Shown in pieces: positions 27,761 to 36,542 of a DNA stretch of 64,000 bases (position 1 is the stretch's first letter; every line of letters begins with the position of its first letter). A program made the translations under genes and the position numbers. Origin of the DNA: Brevibacterium antiquum (lineage in GTDB: Bacteria; Actinomycetota; Actinomycetes; Actinomycetales; Brevibacteriaceae). The DNA lies in assembly GCF_016107655.1 (NCBI RefSeq), contig NZ_JABASX010000007.1, positions 186,001 to 250,000 of the forward strand, written 5' to 3'. The notes beneath the pieces were generated by a model that was given only the letters and a program-made list of their open reading frames with translations, had not been told where the DNA came from and made no database searches.

Positions 27761-29467
27761 ATGCTTGATCTGCTGCTCACCGACGCCCGCGTGCGCACCT
27801 TCGACCCGAAACGGCCCTGGGCCGAAGCCGTCGGAATCACCGGCGGACGCATCGCCTACGTCGGGGCTGCCGCGGACGCTCCCGCAGCGAAGGAGACCCG
27901 CCGCCTCGGCAGCAATCTCCTCACCCCCGGCATCATCGACAGCCACAACCACCTGCTGCTCGGCTTCGACTCCGATGCCGTCAGCCTCGAAGGGGCTGAG
28001 ACCCTGGCCGAGGTGCGTTCGCGCATCAGCCGCCTCGCCGCCGAACGCCCCGACCTCGATTGGGTGTGTGCGGAAAACGCCGTCTACTCGATCGTCGACG
28101 ACCGCCGCCCCAACGCCGATGACCTGGCCGGGCTGACCGACCGTCCCATCTTCGTCACCACCTACGACCAGCACTCCGTGTGGCTCAACGACGCGGCCCT
28201 GACCATCCTCGGCATCCACGATGGTGCGGACATCGCCTGGGGACGGGCCGAACGCGACTCCTCGGGACGGGCCACGGGCTGGGTCACCGACTTCTACACC
28301 TCGGCGATGACGAGCGCGGGTCTGGCCGCTCTTCAGCGTGATATCCCGATGTACTCGCCTGAGCGCCGCTACAAGAAGATCCTGGGCAGTCTCGATATGG
28401 CCACCCGTTCAGGCATCACCACCGTCGTCGAACCGCAGGTGCCCGTGGCCGAGATCGGCCTGTTCGAACGTGCCCTGCGCGAAGACCGGCTGTCCTCCCG
28501 CGTCATCGCCGCCCTGTTCCACCCTGTCGACTCCGCACCCGAGTTCCGGCAGGAGCTGCGCACGGCCGTCGATGACGCCCCGCGCAGCGACCGGCTGCAG
28601 TTCGGGCCGATCAAACTCTATGCTGATGACGTCATCGAACCGCATACGGCCTGGATGCTCGCCGACTACGCCAACCGTCCCGGCCACCGCGGACACCCCT
28701 CCGCCCCGATCGGAGAACTGACGAAGATCGTCACTGAACTCGACCGGCTCGGCTTCCAGACTCACACCCACGCCACCGGCGACGGGGGAGTCCGGCTGGC
28801 CCTGGATGCCATCGACGCGGCACAGGCGACCAACGGCACTCGTGACCGCCGGCACGGGATCGTCCACGTCGAATGCCTCGACCCGGCCGATCTGCCGCGG
28901 TTCGCCGATCTCGGCATCACGGCCGCAATGCAGCCTCGCCACGCCTCCCCGGACCTCATCGAGGGCACGTGGATGGACAATGTGGGCCAGCAGCGCTGGG
29001 ACCGCGCCTGGCGCGTGAAATCACTCATGGACAGCGGGGCGCATGTGGCCCTGTCCAGCGACTGGCAGGTGGGGGAGATGGACCCGTTGGTCGGCATCTA
29101 CTCCGCCCTGACCCGCGCCGGCCTCGATGGATCCAGTTCGTGGACGCCCGATGAGATCATCACCCTCGACCAGGCGCTCTTCGGCTACACGAGAGAGGGC
29201 GCATGGGCCTGGCATGCCGAGGACCGCCTCGGCGTCATCCGACCTGGCGCCGTCGCCGACCTTGTCGCCTGGTCGGCCGATCTCTACCGGCTCGACCCGT
29301 CGGCGCTGCTCGAACAGCGCGCCGATCTCACCATCGTCGGCGGACAGATCGTCCACGACACGGGCGCCACCGGTGGTGAGCAGGGCGAACAGGGTCTCAA
29401 CCGCGTCGACATCGCGGCGAAGACCCTCAACCCCGATCGCAGCTGTGCGGGTCACGGGCATCAATAG
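27761..29467 (+). CDS. YtcJ-type amidohydrolase
   Basis: A 568-residue metal-dependent hydrolase of the amidohydrolase superfamily, YtcJ/Amidohydro_3 branch. Metal site is DSHNHLLLG (HxH), further motifs are KLYADDVIEPHTA (K-x-x-D), HTHATGDGGVRLALDAI and HGIVHVECL, and the catalytic Asp in LSSDWQVGEMDP. Such enzymes cleave N-acyl or cyclic amide bonds. It lies 46 bp after the PLP enzyme with GGAGATCCCC before the ATG. In this operon it may free an amino acid or amine for the neighbouring enzymes. The substrate is unknown. Confidence 0.82.
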   Translation: MLDLLLTDARVRTFDPKRPWAEAVGITGGRIAYVGAAADAPAAKETRRLGSNLLTPGIIDSHNHLLLGFDSDAVSLEGAETLAEVRSRISRLAAERPDLDWVCAENAVYSIVDDRRPNADDLAGLTDRPIFVTTYDQHSVWLNDAALTILGIHDGADIAWGRAERDSSGRATGWVTDFYTSAMTSAGLAALQRDIPMYSPERRYKKILGSLDMATRSGITTVVEPQVPVAEIGLFERALREDRLSSRVIAALFHPVDSAPEFRQELRTAVDDAPRSDRLQFGPIKLYADDVIEPHTAWMLADYANRPGHRGHPSAPIGELTKIVTELDRLGFQTHTHATGDGGVRLALDAIDAAQATNGTRDRRHGIVHVECLDPADLPRFADLGITAAMQPRHASPDLIEGTWMDNVGQQRWDRAWRVKSLMDSGAHVALSSDWQVGEMDPLVGIYSALTRAGLDGSSSWTPDEIITLDQALFGYTREGAWAWHAEDRLGVIRPGAVADLVAWSADLYRLDPSALLEQRADLTIVGGQIVHDTGATGGEQGEQGLNRVDIAAKTLNPDRSCAGHGHQ

Positions 29468-29506
29468 TGTTATTTTATGTTGAACGGCGATTCAGTTAGG
29501 AGATCG

Positions 29507-30676
29507 ATGACGATCAAGGAAATATGCCGGCGCAACGTCGAGGCTACGGAGGAGGTCCTTCTCGGGCTCAGCCACAAGATCCACGCCGACCCGGAGCTCG
29601 GGTTCGAGGAGCACAGGGCCTGCCGGCTGCTGAGCACCGAACTCGAACAGCGGGGATTCACCCTCGAACGCGGACTGGCTCAGATGCCCACGGCTTTCCG
29701 GGCCACTATCGGTGAGGGTCCGCTGGTCGTCGGCGTCTGCGTCGAATACGACGCCCTGCCGGGAATCGGACACGCCTGCGGACACAACGTCATCGCAGCC
29801 GCCGGGATGACCGCGGCCTTCGGGCTGGCCCCGCTGGTCGATCAGCTGGGCATCAAGCTCGTCGTCTTCGGCACACCGGCCGAAGAGAACGGTGGGGGCA
29901 AAGTCGTCCTCCTCGAGGCCGGAGAGTTCGATGGGCTCGATCTGGCGATGATGGTTCATCCCTCGAACCGGGAGCAGTCCCGCTCGCACTGCCTGGCGAT
30001 CGGGGATCTGCGGGTGCGCTTCCTCGGCAAGAATGCCCATGCCTCGGCGGCCCCCTATGAGGGCATCAACGCCGGAGACGCGGTGACCGTGGCCCAGGTG
30101 GCCGTCGGTCTGCTGCGTCAGCAGCTGCATCCCGGCGACCAGGTTCACAGCATCGTCTCCCACGGCGGCGAGGCGGCCAACGTCATCCCCGCCTACACCG
30201 AACTGGTGTTCAACTTCCGGTCTCCGAAGCTCGAGACCCTCGACCGCCTCGAACAGCGCATCCGCGCCTGCGTCGAGGGCGCGGCGACGGCGACTGGCTG
30301 CACGTTCGAGGCCAGCAGCGAAGCTCCGGCCTATTCGGAATTCAACAACAACGACGTCCTCTCCGACCTCTACCGGGCAAATGCCGAATCCTTGGGGCGT
30401 GTCTTCGACCACGAGGACGACACCTCACCGGTCGGCTCAACGGATATGGCGAACGTCTCGCGCATCGTTCCTGCCATCCACCCGATGCTCGACATCGACT
30501 GCGGAACAGCGGTCAACCACCAGCCCGAATTCGCCGCGCACTGCGTCAGCGCGTCCGCAGATCGTGCGGTGATCGAAGGCGGACTGTCCATGGCGTGGAC
30601 GATCATCGACGTCGCCACCGACGAGGAGGCTCGGCGCAGCTTCCGCACGAACCGTCAGCATTCGCAGGCGGACTGA
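29507..30676 (+). CDS. M20-family amidohydrolase (AbgB/M20D-like)
   Basis: A 389-residue zinc hydrolase of the M20 family. YDALPGIGHACGHNVIAAAG provides the metal-binding Asp and His and is typical of M20D/p-aminobenzoyl-glutamate-hydrolase-like members; GTPAEENGGGK supplies catalytic and metal Glu; MMVHPSN and SSEAPAYSEF, VGSTDMANVS, and CGTAVNHQPEFA follow. A dimerisation (lid) domain sits at about 185-300. ATG 29507 is preferred over 29477 because TTAGGAG precedes it. It likely cleaves an N-acyl or peptide-like amide in the same pathway as the preceding amidohydrolase. Confidence 0.83.
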   Translation: MTIKEICRRNVEATEEVLLGLSHKIHADPELGFEEHRACRLLSTELEQRGFTLERGLAQMPTAFRATIGEGPLVVGVCVEYDALPGIGHACGHNVIAAAGMTAAFGLAPLVDQLGIKLVVFGTPAEENGGGKVVLLEAGEFDGLDLAMMVHPSNREQSRSHCLAIGDLRVRFLGKNAHASAAPYEGINAGDAVTVAQVAVGLLRQQLHPGDQVHSIVSHGGEAANVIPAYTELVFNFRSPKLETLDRLEQRIRACVEGAATATGCTFEASSEAPAYSEFNNNDVLSDLYRANAESLGRVFDHEDDTSPVGSTDMANVSRIVPAIHPMLDIDCGTAVNHQPEFAAHCVSASADRAVIEGGLSMAWTIIDVATDEEARRSFRTNRQHSQAD

Positions 30677-30697
30677 ACTGAACAAAGGAGTTCAACT

Positions 30698-30898
30698 GTG
30701 AAATATTGGCTCATCGGCTCGATTCCGTTCATCGGAGTCTTCCTGCTCACCTGGTTGCCGTTCATCAACGGCCCGCACCTGTGGTTCGGTATGCCGTCGA
30801 TCTTCGTCTGGCTCGTTCTCTTCAGCACGATCCCGGTCACCGCGGTCCTCATGTACTTCGAGAAGACCCGCCGCGATCTCGGAGGTGAAGAGGAATGA
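30698..30898 (+). CDS. DUF3311 small membrane protein, symporter partner
   Basis: A 66-residue protein with two hydrophobic helices (LIGSIPFIGVFLLTWLPFI, SIFVWLVLFSTIPVTAVLMYF) and an acidic end. It matches the DUF3311 family, whose genes stand directly before solute:sodium symporters. Its stop overlaps the next start by 4 bp (ATGA), so the two are translated together. Ribosome site AAAGGAG. It may help assemble or stabilise the symporter. Confidence 0.8.
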   Translation: MKYWLIGSIPFIGVFLLTWLPFINGPHLWFGMPSIFVWLVLFSTIPVTAVLMYFEKTRRDLGGEEE

Positions 30899-32337
30899 GC
30901 ACCACAGTCATCATCGGAGTGCTGGGCATGGTCCTCATCGCCTCCTTCGGCTTCATCGGAAGACGGGGTCCTGTCAAGAACCTCGAGGAGTGGACCGTCG
31001 GCGGACGCAACTACGGTGTCCTCACGGCCTGGGTCCTCCAAGCAGGAGAGACCTTCACCACGTTCACCTTCCTCGGCACCGTCGGCCTCGTCGTCTCCAT
31101 CGGTGCCTCGGCCTTCTACTCGATCCCCTATGTCCCCCTCGCCTATATTGCGATGTACTGGGTCGGCCCGAAACTCTGGCGCAAGGCGAAGGAGATGGGC
31201 TACCTCACGCAGGCGGATTTCCTCCGCGGCAGCTACAACAGTCCCACGCTCGGCTGGCTCACGGCCTTCTTCGGTATCCTCTTCCTCCTGCCCTATCTTC
31301 AGTTGCAGATCACCGGACTCGGCATCGTCATCTCGGTCGCGACCGGCGGTGAGATCAACGAGAACTACGCGATCGTCCTCTCTTTCGTCCTCGTCATCGG
31401 CTTCGTGCTGTGGTCGGGAATCCGGGGAGTTGCGCTGACGTCCTACCTCAAAGACGTGCTGATGATCGTCGTCGTCCTGGGCCTGACCTTCATCATTCCC
31501 TTCCACTTCCGCGGTGGACTCGATTTCGGTGTCGAGGAGGTTATCGACTCCATGCCCGAGCTTCTCTCGGTGCAACCAGGTGAGACGGGCGTCGCTTGGG
31601 TCGTCTCGAGCATGGCGATCAGCATGATCGGTGTGATGTTCTACTCACTGCCCCACACCTGGCCTGCACTGCTGTCGGGACGGAGCGAGAAAGTCGTGCG
31701 CCGGAACCTCATCTATCTGCCCGTCTACAACATGCTCGCCTGCATCCCGATGCTGCTGGGCTACACTGCGATCCTCGCGTTCGGCCTCAGCCAGGATGGC
31801 GATCTGGCCATGCTGAAGATGGCGGCAGCTTCGCTGCCCGACTGGTTGACCGGCATCGTCCTCGTCGCCGCGGCATCGACGGCGATGGTTCCCGGAGCCG
31901 CTCTGCTCAACGCCATCGCGCCGTTGGCCGTGCAGAACGTCTTCATGATCAAGGACGACAGCAAGAAGATCGCCTACAACCGAATCTTCGTCATCGTCTT
32001 CGGGCTCGGCGCCCTCCTCCTCGCGCTGACGATGCCGAGCCTGCTGGGCATGATGCTCCTCCTGACGTTCAGCGGTTCGACACAGATGGTCCCGGGCATC
32101 CTCGGCGCGGTGATCCCCAAGATCACGCTGCACAAGGCTTCGGTCATCAGCGGCCTGTGCTCGGGGCTGTTCATCGTCCTGTTGTTCACCTTCTCGCCGA
32201 TCCACGGCCCGAACATCAACGAAGGGATCAGCGGTCTGGCCGTCAACCTCGTCGTGCTGGCCGTCGTCGAGTTTGCCATCCGAGTGAACCGGCCGCGGCC
32301 CTCTGTGATGCCTGAACCAGCTGAAGAAGTTGTCTGA
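30895..32337 (+). CDS. Sodium:solute symporter (SSS family)
   Basis: A 480-residue transporter with about 13 hydrophobic segments. WTVGGRNYGVLTAWVLQAGE near the start and FSGSTQMVPGILGAVI are SSS-family signatures. It closes the LysR-controlled operon and presumably imports the substrate that the PLP enzyme, amidohydrolase and M20 hydrolase break down. Together the operon suggests uptake and deacylation or cleavage of an amide-containing amino compound, with final decarboxylation. The exact substrate cannot be read. Confidence 0.85.
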   Translation: MSTTVIIGVLGMVLIASFGFIGRRGPVKNLEEWTVGGRNYGVLTAWVLQAGETFTTFTFLGTVGLVVSIGASAFYSIPYVPLAYIAMYWVGPKLWRKAKEMGYLTQADFLRGSYNSPTLGWLTAFFGILFLLPYLQLQITGLGIVISVATGGEINENYAIVLSFVLVIGFVLWSGIRGVALTSYLKDVLMIVVVLGLTFIIPFHFRGGLDFGVEEVIDSMPELLSVQPGETGVAWVVSSMAISMIGVMFYSLPHTWPALLSGRSEKVVRRNLIYLPVYNMLACIPMLLGYTAILAFGLSQDGDLAMLKMAAASLPDWLTGIVLVAAASTAMVPGAALLNAIAPLAVQNVFMIKDDSKKIAYNRIFVIVFGLGALLLALTMPSLLGMMLLLTFSGSTQMVPGILGAVIPKITLHKASVISGLCSGLFIVLLFTFSPIHGPNINEGISGLAVNLVVLAVVEFAIRVNRPRPSVMPEPAEEVV

Positions 32338-32403
32338 ACTCGCTTCCTCCACCACACGGCATCGGGTGTCTTCTTACGGATGAGAGGGGTGGGATCATAG
32401 CAC

Positions 32404-32520
32404 CTAGGCTTGGAGGGCTGATTTGGAGATACCGAGGTCGGCGCAGACCTGCTTCTGGGTCATCCCCTCGTCGAGGAGATCGATTGTCGCCTGGCCTTGC
32501 GGCTTTGCTATTTCGGCGCC
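32404..32520 (-). pseudogene. Helix-turn-helix remnant of a transposase or recombinase
   Basis: The minus strand reads AKPQGQATIDLLDEG, then MTQKQVCADLGISKSALQA and a stop at 32404-32406. This is a typical transposase/resolvase helix-turn-helix, but only about 35 residues remain. It abuts the 3' end of the acyl-CoA ligase gene. It is a scar of a past insertion. Confidence 0.5.
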
Positions 32521-32525
32521 TGCAA

Positions 32526-34061
32526 TCAAGTCGCCCTCGTGTACATCTTCACGATCTCCCGCTTGAGGATCTTGCCGCTGGGTCCCTTCGGCAGCTCCTC
32601 TACGAACTCGATGATCCGCGGGATCTTGTAGGCGGCCAGATTCTCTCGGGCGAACCTTTCCACCTCTGCCGCGTCGAGGTGGGCGCCGGGGGATAGGGCG
32701 ATGACAGCGGTGACCTGTTGTCCGTACTTCTCATCCGGTGTTCCGACCACGCTGGCCTGAGCGATTCCCGGAATCTCGTAGAGGACCTCTTCCACCTCAC
32801 GCGGGTAGATGTTGTACCCGCCGTGGATGATGAGGTCCTTGATCCGATCGACGATGAAGAGATACCCGTCGTCATCCAACTTGCCAAGATCTCCTGTGCG
32901 GAACCAGCCCTCGTCATCGAGCACCTCGGCGGTGGCCTCGGGTTTCTTCCAATACCCGAGCATGACCGCCGGACCACGCAGCACCACCTCGCCGACCTCA
33001 CCGGCGGGAAGCGATGCGCCGTCGACGTCGATGACCTTCACCTCGAAACCGGGGGTGGGCAGGCCGACACTTCCGACCTTCCTCGTCCCGAACAGCGGGT
33101 TGAACGTTCCCAGACCGGCCGTCTCCGTCAGCCCGTACCCTTCAGCAACAGGGGCAGAGAAGCGCGCTTCGACCTTGCGGATCACCTCTCCGGCGATCGC
33201 GGCTCCGCCCGAGCTCACGAGACGCAGGTTCGGCGTCGCGGCCTCATCAGCATTCGTCAGCACCGACATCCACATGGTGGGCACACCCGAGATGATGGAG
33301 ATTTCGTCCTTCGCCAGAGCGTCGACGAAGGCCTGCGGGTCCCACCGCGGGAAGAGCGTGAGAGGTGCGCCCGCGCTCAGTGCGGGCAGTGCCATGTCGG
33401 CCAGTCCGAAGACATGGAACAGCGGCAGTCCAGTCGCGGAGCGGTCCTCCGGGGAGGTCTGGGTCATCTCCTTGACGATGTCCGTCGTCGCGATGAAATT
33501 TCCCAACGAGAGCATGGCGCCCTTCGGCTTGCCGGTGGTGCCAGATGTGTAGAGCAGGGCGGCAAGATCGTCCCACTCGAACTCGACACGATCGAAGTCA
33601 GCCGCAGCGTGATCTCCCAACTGAAGGATCGGGCCCTCAATGCCGACCAGCGGCAGGGTGTCGAAGCCGATGTGTTTTTCGCCCGCAGCGAGTCGTCCTG
33701 GCTCCGCCATGGCCGGGTGGGCCACGAGGCGACGGGCTTCTGAGTCCTCGAGGATGTACACGAGCTCCCGGGCCGTCGACAGTGGGTTGACGGCCACGAC
33801 AGCCAGCCCGGCGGCATGAGCGCCGAGGAACTCGATGAGAAACTCCGGGCAGGACGGCGCGATGAGCACTGTCCGATCACCCGGGCACAGCCCAGCTGCA
33901 CGGTAGCGATCACGGGCTGCCCCGATCTCTGCGAGGAAGCGCAGCTGAGACAGCGAGACCCGGTCGGGGCCAGGGGGAGGGCGCACTGCGACGGAATCAG
34001 GGATGGCTTCCGCCCAGGGGACAAGCAGATCGAGGATTGACGTGCGCAGGGTCGCGGCCAT
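32526..34061 (-). CDS. AMP-forming acyl-CoA synthetase (ligase)
   Basis: A 511-residue member of the ANL superfamily. Motifs: P-loop LLYTSGTTGKPKGAMLS near 165, YGLTETAGLGTFNP near 310, WFRTGDLGKLDDDGYLFIVDR, DLIIHGGYNIYPREVEE, and the C-terminal catalytic Lys in PKGPSGKILKREI. It activates a carboxylic acid to its CoA thioester through an acyl-adenylate. In this cluster it is the likely entry step, comparable to LvaE of levulinate catabolism. It is divergent from the SDR at 34220 with a shared palindrome between them. Confidence 0.87.
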   Translation of the reverse strand: MAATLRTSILDLLVPWAEAIPDSVAVRPPPGPDRVSLSQLRFLAEIGAARDRYRAAGLCPGDRTVLIAPSCPEFLIEFLGAHAAGLAVVAVNPLSTARELVYILEDSEARRLVAHPAMAEPGRLAAGEKHIGFDTLPLVGIEGPILQLGDHAAADFDRVEFEWDDLAALLYTSGTTGKPKGAMLSLGNFIATTDIVKEMTQTSPEDRSATGLPLFHVFGLADMALPALSAGAPLTLFPRWDPQAFVDALAKDEISIISGVPTMWMSVLTNADEAATPNLRLVSSGGAAIAGEVIRKVEARFSAPVAEGYGLTETAGLGTFNPLFGTRKVGSVGLPTPGFEVKVIDVDGASLPAGEVGEVVLRGPAVMLGYWKKPEATAEVLDDEGWFRTGDLGKLDDDGYLFIVDRIKDLIIHGGYNIYPREVEEVLYEIPGIAQASVVGTPDEKYGQQVTAVIALSPGAHLDAAEVERFARENLAAYKIPRIIEFVEELPKGPSGKILKREIVKMYTRAT

Positions 34062-34137
34062 GAGACTCCTTCAGATCGCAACGATGCAGGCCCGGGCCCG
34101 CGCTGGGTCAGGTGCCGATCATCGTCGATCTATTTAC

Positions 34138-34159
34138 TTGAAACTGAGTGCAGGTTCAA
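34138..34159. promoter_or_regulatory. TTGAA-N12-TTCAA palindrome, site 1
   Basis: A 22-bp imperfect palindrome in the divergent promoter of the ligase (minus) and the SDR (plus). Left half TTGAAACTGAG, right half TGCAGGTTCAA. It is followed by CTATA, as is site 2 at 38195. The resemblance to site 2 is 20 of the first 27 bases or more, counted by eye. Confidence 0.65.
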
Positions 34160-34219
34160 CTATAGATGGGTGTGGCCCCGCACACAATGAGGTGAGGTCA
34201 TTTTGCGGAGAGGGAGACG

Positions 34220-35029
34220 ATGGAGCTCAAAGGACGGAACGCAATAGTCACCGGTGCGGCCGGAGGGATCGGTGCCGCGGTTGCGGCGGCACTGCATGAG
34301 CGCGGGGCGCGAGTGCTCCTCGCCGACCTCGCCGAGGAGGCCGCAGAGACCGCGGCACAGCTGGGGCAGCTGCACTGGATAGGGGATGTCTCCTCGGCAA
34401 GCGGGGTGACCGAGCTGGTGGACACGGCCGAGCGCGAACTTGGCCAGGTCGATCTCTACTTCGCCAATGCCGGGATCACCGGAGTCACCGGTCTCGGTGG
34501 TGACGATGACTGGGACCGGATCATCGACGTCAATCTGCGTGCCCACATCCGCGCAGCCGAACGCCTTGTGCCGACGTGGACGGCTCGTGGGGAAGGATAT
34601 TTCGTCGCCACCGCCTCGGCGGCGGGACTGCTCACTCAGATCGGATCGGCCGGATACTCGGTGACCAAGCACGCAGCCCTTGCCTTCGCAGAATGGCTGT
34701 CCGTGACCTATGGCGACGAGGGGCTGCGCGTGTCCGTGCTCGCCCCCATGGGTGTGAACACGAAGATCCTGTGGGGCGAGGATCCAGGGGACGTCACCGG
34801 CACAGCCCTGACCGGACAGCGAGCAGTCGCCGAGGCGGGCAATGTCCTTGAGCCTGCCGAGGTGGCCACGACCGTGATGGCCGCCATCGAAGCCGAGAAC
34901 TTCCTCATCCTGCCCCATCCCGAGGTCCTCGACATGTACCGCATGAAGGGATCGGACTACGATCGCTGGATCCGCGGCATGCGCCGCTACCAGGCGAAGC
35001 TGCAGGGCACCTCGGCTGCAGGCCGCTGA
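34220..35029 (+). CDS. Short-chain dehydrogenase/reductase
   Basis: A 269-residue classical SDR. Cofactor loop TGAAGGIGAAV, the Asp after beta-2 (LLADLAEE) suggests NAD(H), NAG motif FANAGITG, catalytic YSVTKHA with Ser in ATASAAGLL. It probably oxidises a hydroxyacyl-CoA or alcohol intermediate. It is divergent from the acyl-CoA ligase and controlled by the same palindrome region. Ribosome site GGAGAGGGAGACG is strong. LvaD of the levulinate pathway belongs to the same superfamily. Confidence 0.85.
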   Translation: MELKGRNAIVTGAAGGIGAAVAAALHERGARVLLADLAEEAAETAAQLGQLHWIGDVSSASGVTELVDTAERELGQVDLYFANAGITGVTGLGGDDDWDRIIDVNLRAHIRAAERLVPTWTARGEGYFVATASAAGLLTQIGSAGYSVTKHAALAFAEWLSVTYGDEGLRVSVLAPMGVNTKILWGEDPGDVTGTALTGQRAVAEAGNVLEPAEVATTVMAAIEAENFLILPHPEVLDMYRMKGSDYDRWIRGMRRYQAKLQGTSAAGR

Positions 35030-35036
35030 TGAAACG

Positions 35037-35069
35037 ATTGAATGGCAGGGAAAGTCCCTGCCGCTCAAT
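35037..35069. terminator. Bidirectional terminator hairpin
   Basis: GGCAGGGA/TCCCTGCC (35044-35051 and 35055-35062) with an outer pair ATTGA/TCAAT gives a stable hairpin between the convergent SDR and transporter genes. Confidence 0.7.
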
Positions 35070-35118
35070 GTGTGCTTGGGTCCTCGAGTGGTCTTGATTC
35101 TTCAGACGGCTTTAACTC

Positions 35119-36516
35119 TCAGTCCGCGGAGCCTGCAACGCTGTTGGCACGCAGATGTTCGCCGGGAACGGCTGTCGGGGACTGCCTGACTGCCTTGGGG
35201 TTCGTCTCCTTCAGCGCGATGGCACACCCGACCGTGAGAACCGCCATCGCACACACGAACAGGGTGATGCCCAGAGTTGAGCCATCCATTTCGGAGATCA
35301 GCCACGTCATCACGATGGGTGTTGAGCCCGACACGATGATCGCGTTGAGCTGATAGGCCAGCGACACCGAGGAGAAGCGGATCTGCGGTGCGAACAGTTC
35401 ACCGAAATACGAGGCGACCGGAGCATAGACGAGCGACTGGAAGATGGCGGCAACGCTGACCGCGATCGTGAACATGGCCATGTTCGCTGCGTTGATGAGG
35501 GCGAAGTAGGGGAACGCCCAGATGAGAATCCCGACTCCGCCGATGATGATGACCGGTCGACGTCCGATCCTGTCGGCCAACCTGCCGCCGAGCAGAGTCA
35601 CCGGGATCGCGACCACAGTGGAGAGCATGGCTGCAATGAGCATGCTGTTGTAATCCATGCCGAGGTACGTCGTCCCGTAGGACAGGGCGCCGGCGATCGT
35701 GATGTAGAAGACGCAGTTCGTGGCCGACAGTGTGCCAGAGGCGAGCAGGATCGTCTTCCACTGCGACTTCACTGCCTGCCACAGCGGAGCACGCACGACG
35801 GCAGGTTTGTTCGCCGAGACTTCGTGCTTGAGCGCTTCGAACTCCGGGGAGTCCTCGATCTTGAGCTGGATGTACATGACAACCGGCACGAGCAGTGCTG
35901 TGGCCCAGAACGGGACCCGCCATCCCCACGAGACGAAGGCCTCATGGCTGATGGAGGTAGAGACGATGACGAAGACGAGGTTGCCCAGCAAGGCTCCGCA
36001 GGGGACGCCGACCTGCATGAACGAGCCCGAGAATGCACGATGCTTGGGCCCGGCTGATTCGCTGAGCAGGAGCGCAAGGCCACCCCACTGTGCCCCACAG
36101 GCGATGCCCTGGAGGAACCGGCACGTCACGAGCAGAATCGGTGCGACGAGGCCGATGCTCCCGGTCGAGGGCAGACATCCGATGGCGAACGTGAAGATCG
36201 CCATTCCCAGCAGAGAGATGACGACCATGGGTTTGCGGCCGAGCTTGTCGCCGTAGTTGCCGGCGAGCAGACCGCCGATCGGGCGGGCGATGAAACCTGT
36301 GGCAAAGGTGGAGAACGACAGGAGCACACCGTTGATGCCTTCCGCATCGGGAAAGAACACGTGTGGGAAGACGAGGGCGGCGGCGGTGCCGTAGAGGAAG
36401 AAGTCGTACCACTCGATCGATGAGCCGATGAGTCCGGCCGCGCGGAGGCGTCCGTGCTTTCCGGCGTGGGACTTGGGGTTGCTGCGATCCAGGCTGGTGG
36501 TGGAGTTCGGGGGCAT
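35119..36516 (-). CDS. MHS-family MFS transporter
   Basis: A 465-residue, 12-TM metabolite:H+ symporter. The MHS pattern is clear: GSSIEWYDFFLYGTAAALVFP in TM1, GGLLAGNYGDKLGRKPMVV between TM2 and TM3, RFLQGIACGAQWGGLALLLSE, and GGRLADRIGRRPVII in the second half. Family members import organic acids such as alpha-ketoglutarate, shikimate or proline. ATG 36516 is chosen because AAAGGAC lies just upstream. It follows the lactonase-like gene by 26 bp on the same strand, so the pair is likely one operon importing and opening the same compound. Confidence 0.85.
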   Translation of the reverse strand: MPPNSTTSLDRSNPKSHAGKHGRLRAAGLIGSSIEWYDFFLYGTAAALVFPHVFFPDAEGINGVLLSFSTFATGFIARPIGGLLAGNYGDKLGRKPMVVISLLGMAIFTFAIGCLPSTGSIGLVAPILLVTCRFLQGIACGAQWGGLALLLSESAGPKHRAFSGSFMQVGVPCGALLGNLVFVIVSTSISHEAFVSWGWRVPFWATALLVPVVMYIQLKIEDSPEFEALKHEVSANKPAVVRAPLWQAVKSQWKTILLASGTLSATNCVFYITIAGALSYGTTYLGMDYNSMLIAAMLSTVVAIPVTLLGGRLADRIGRRPVIIIGGVGILIWAFPYFALINAANMAMFTIAVSVAAIFQSLVYAPVASYFGELFAPQIRFSSVSLAYQLNAIIVSGSTPIVMTWLISEMDGSTLGITLFVCAMAVLTVGCAIALKETNPKAVRQSPTAVPGEHLRANSVAGSAD

Positions 36517-36542
36517 GCGAAGTCCTTTGCTCGGTGGGAATG

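Noticed and set aside
26434-27852. Long open frame of 472 codons antisense to the PLP enzyme
   Set aside because: Composition is Gly/Asp/Arg/Val-rich without motifs, as expected from the complement of a high-GC gene; the sense gene has clear PLP motifs.
30655-31575. Open frame of 306 codons antisense to the DUF3311/SSS genes
   Set aside because: Acidic low-complexity translation typical of shadow frames.
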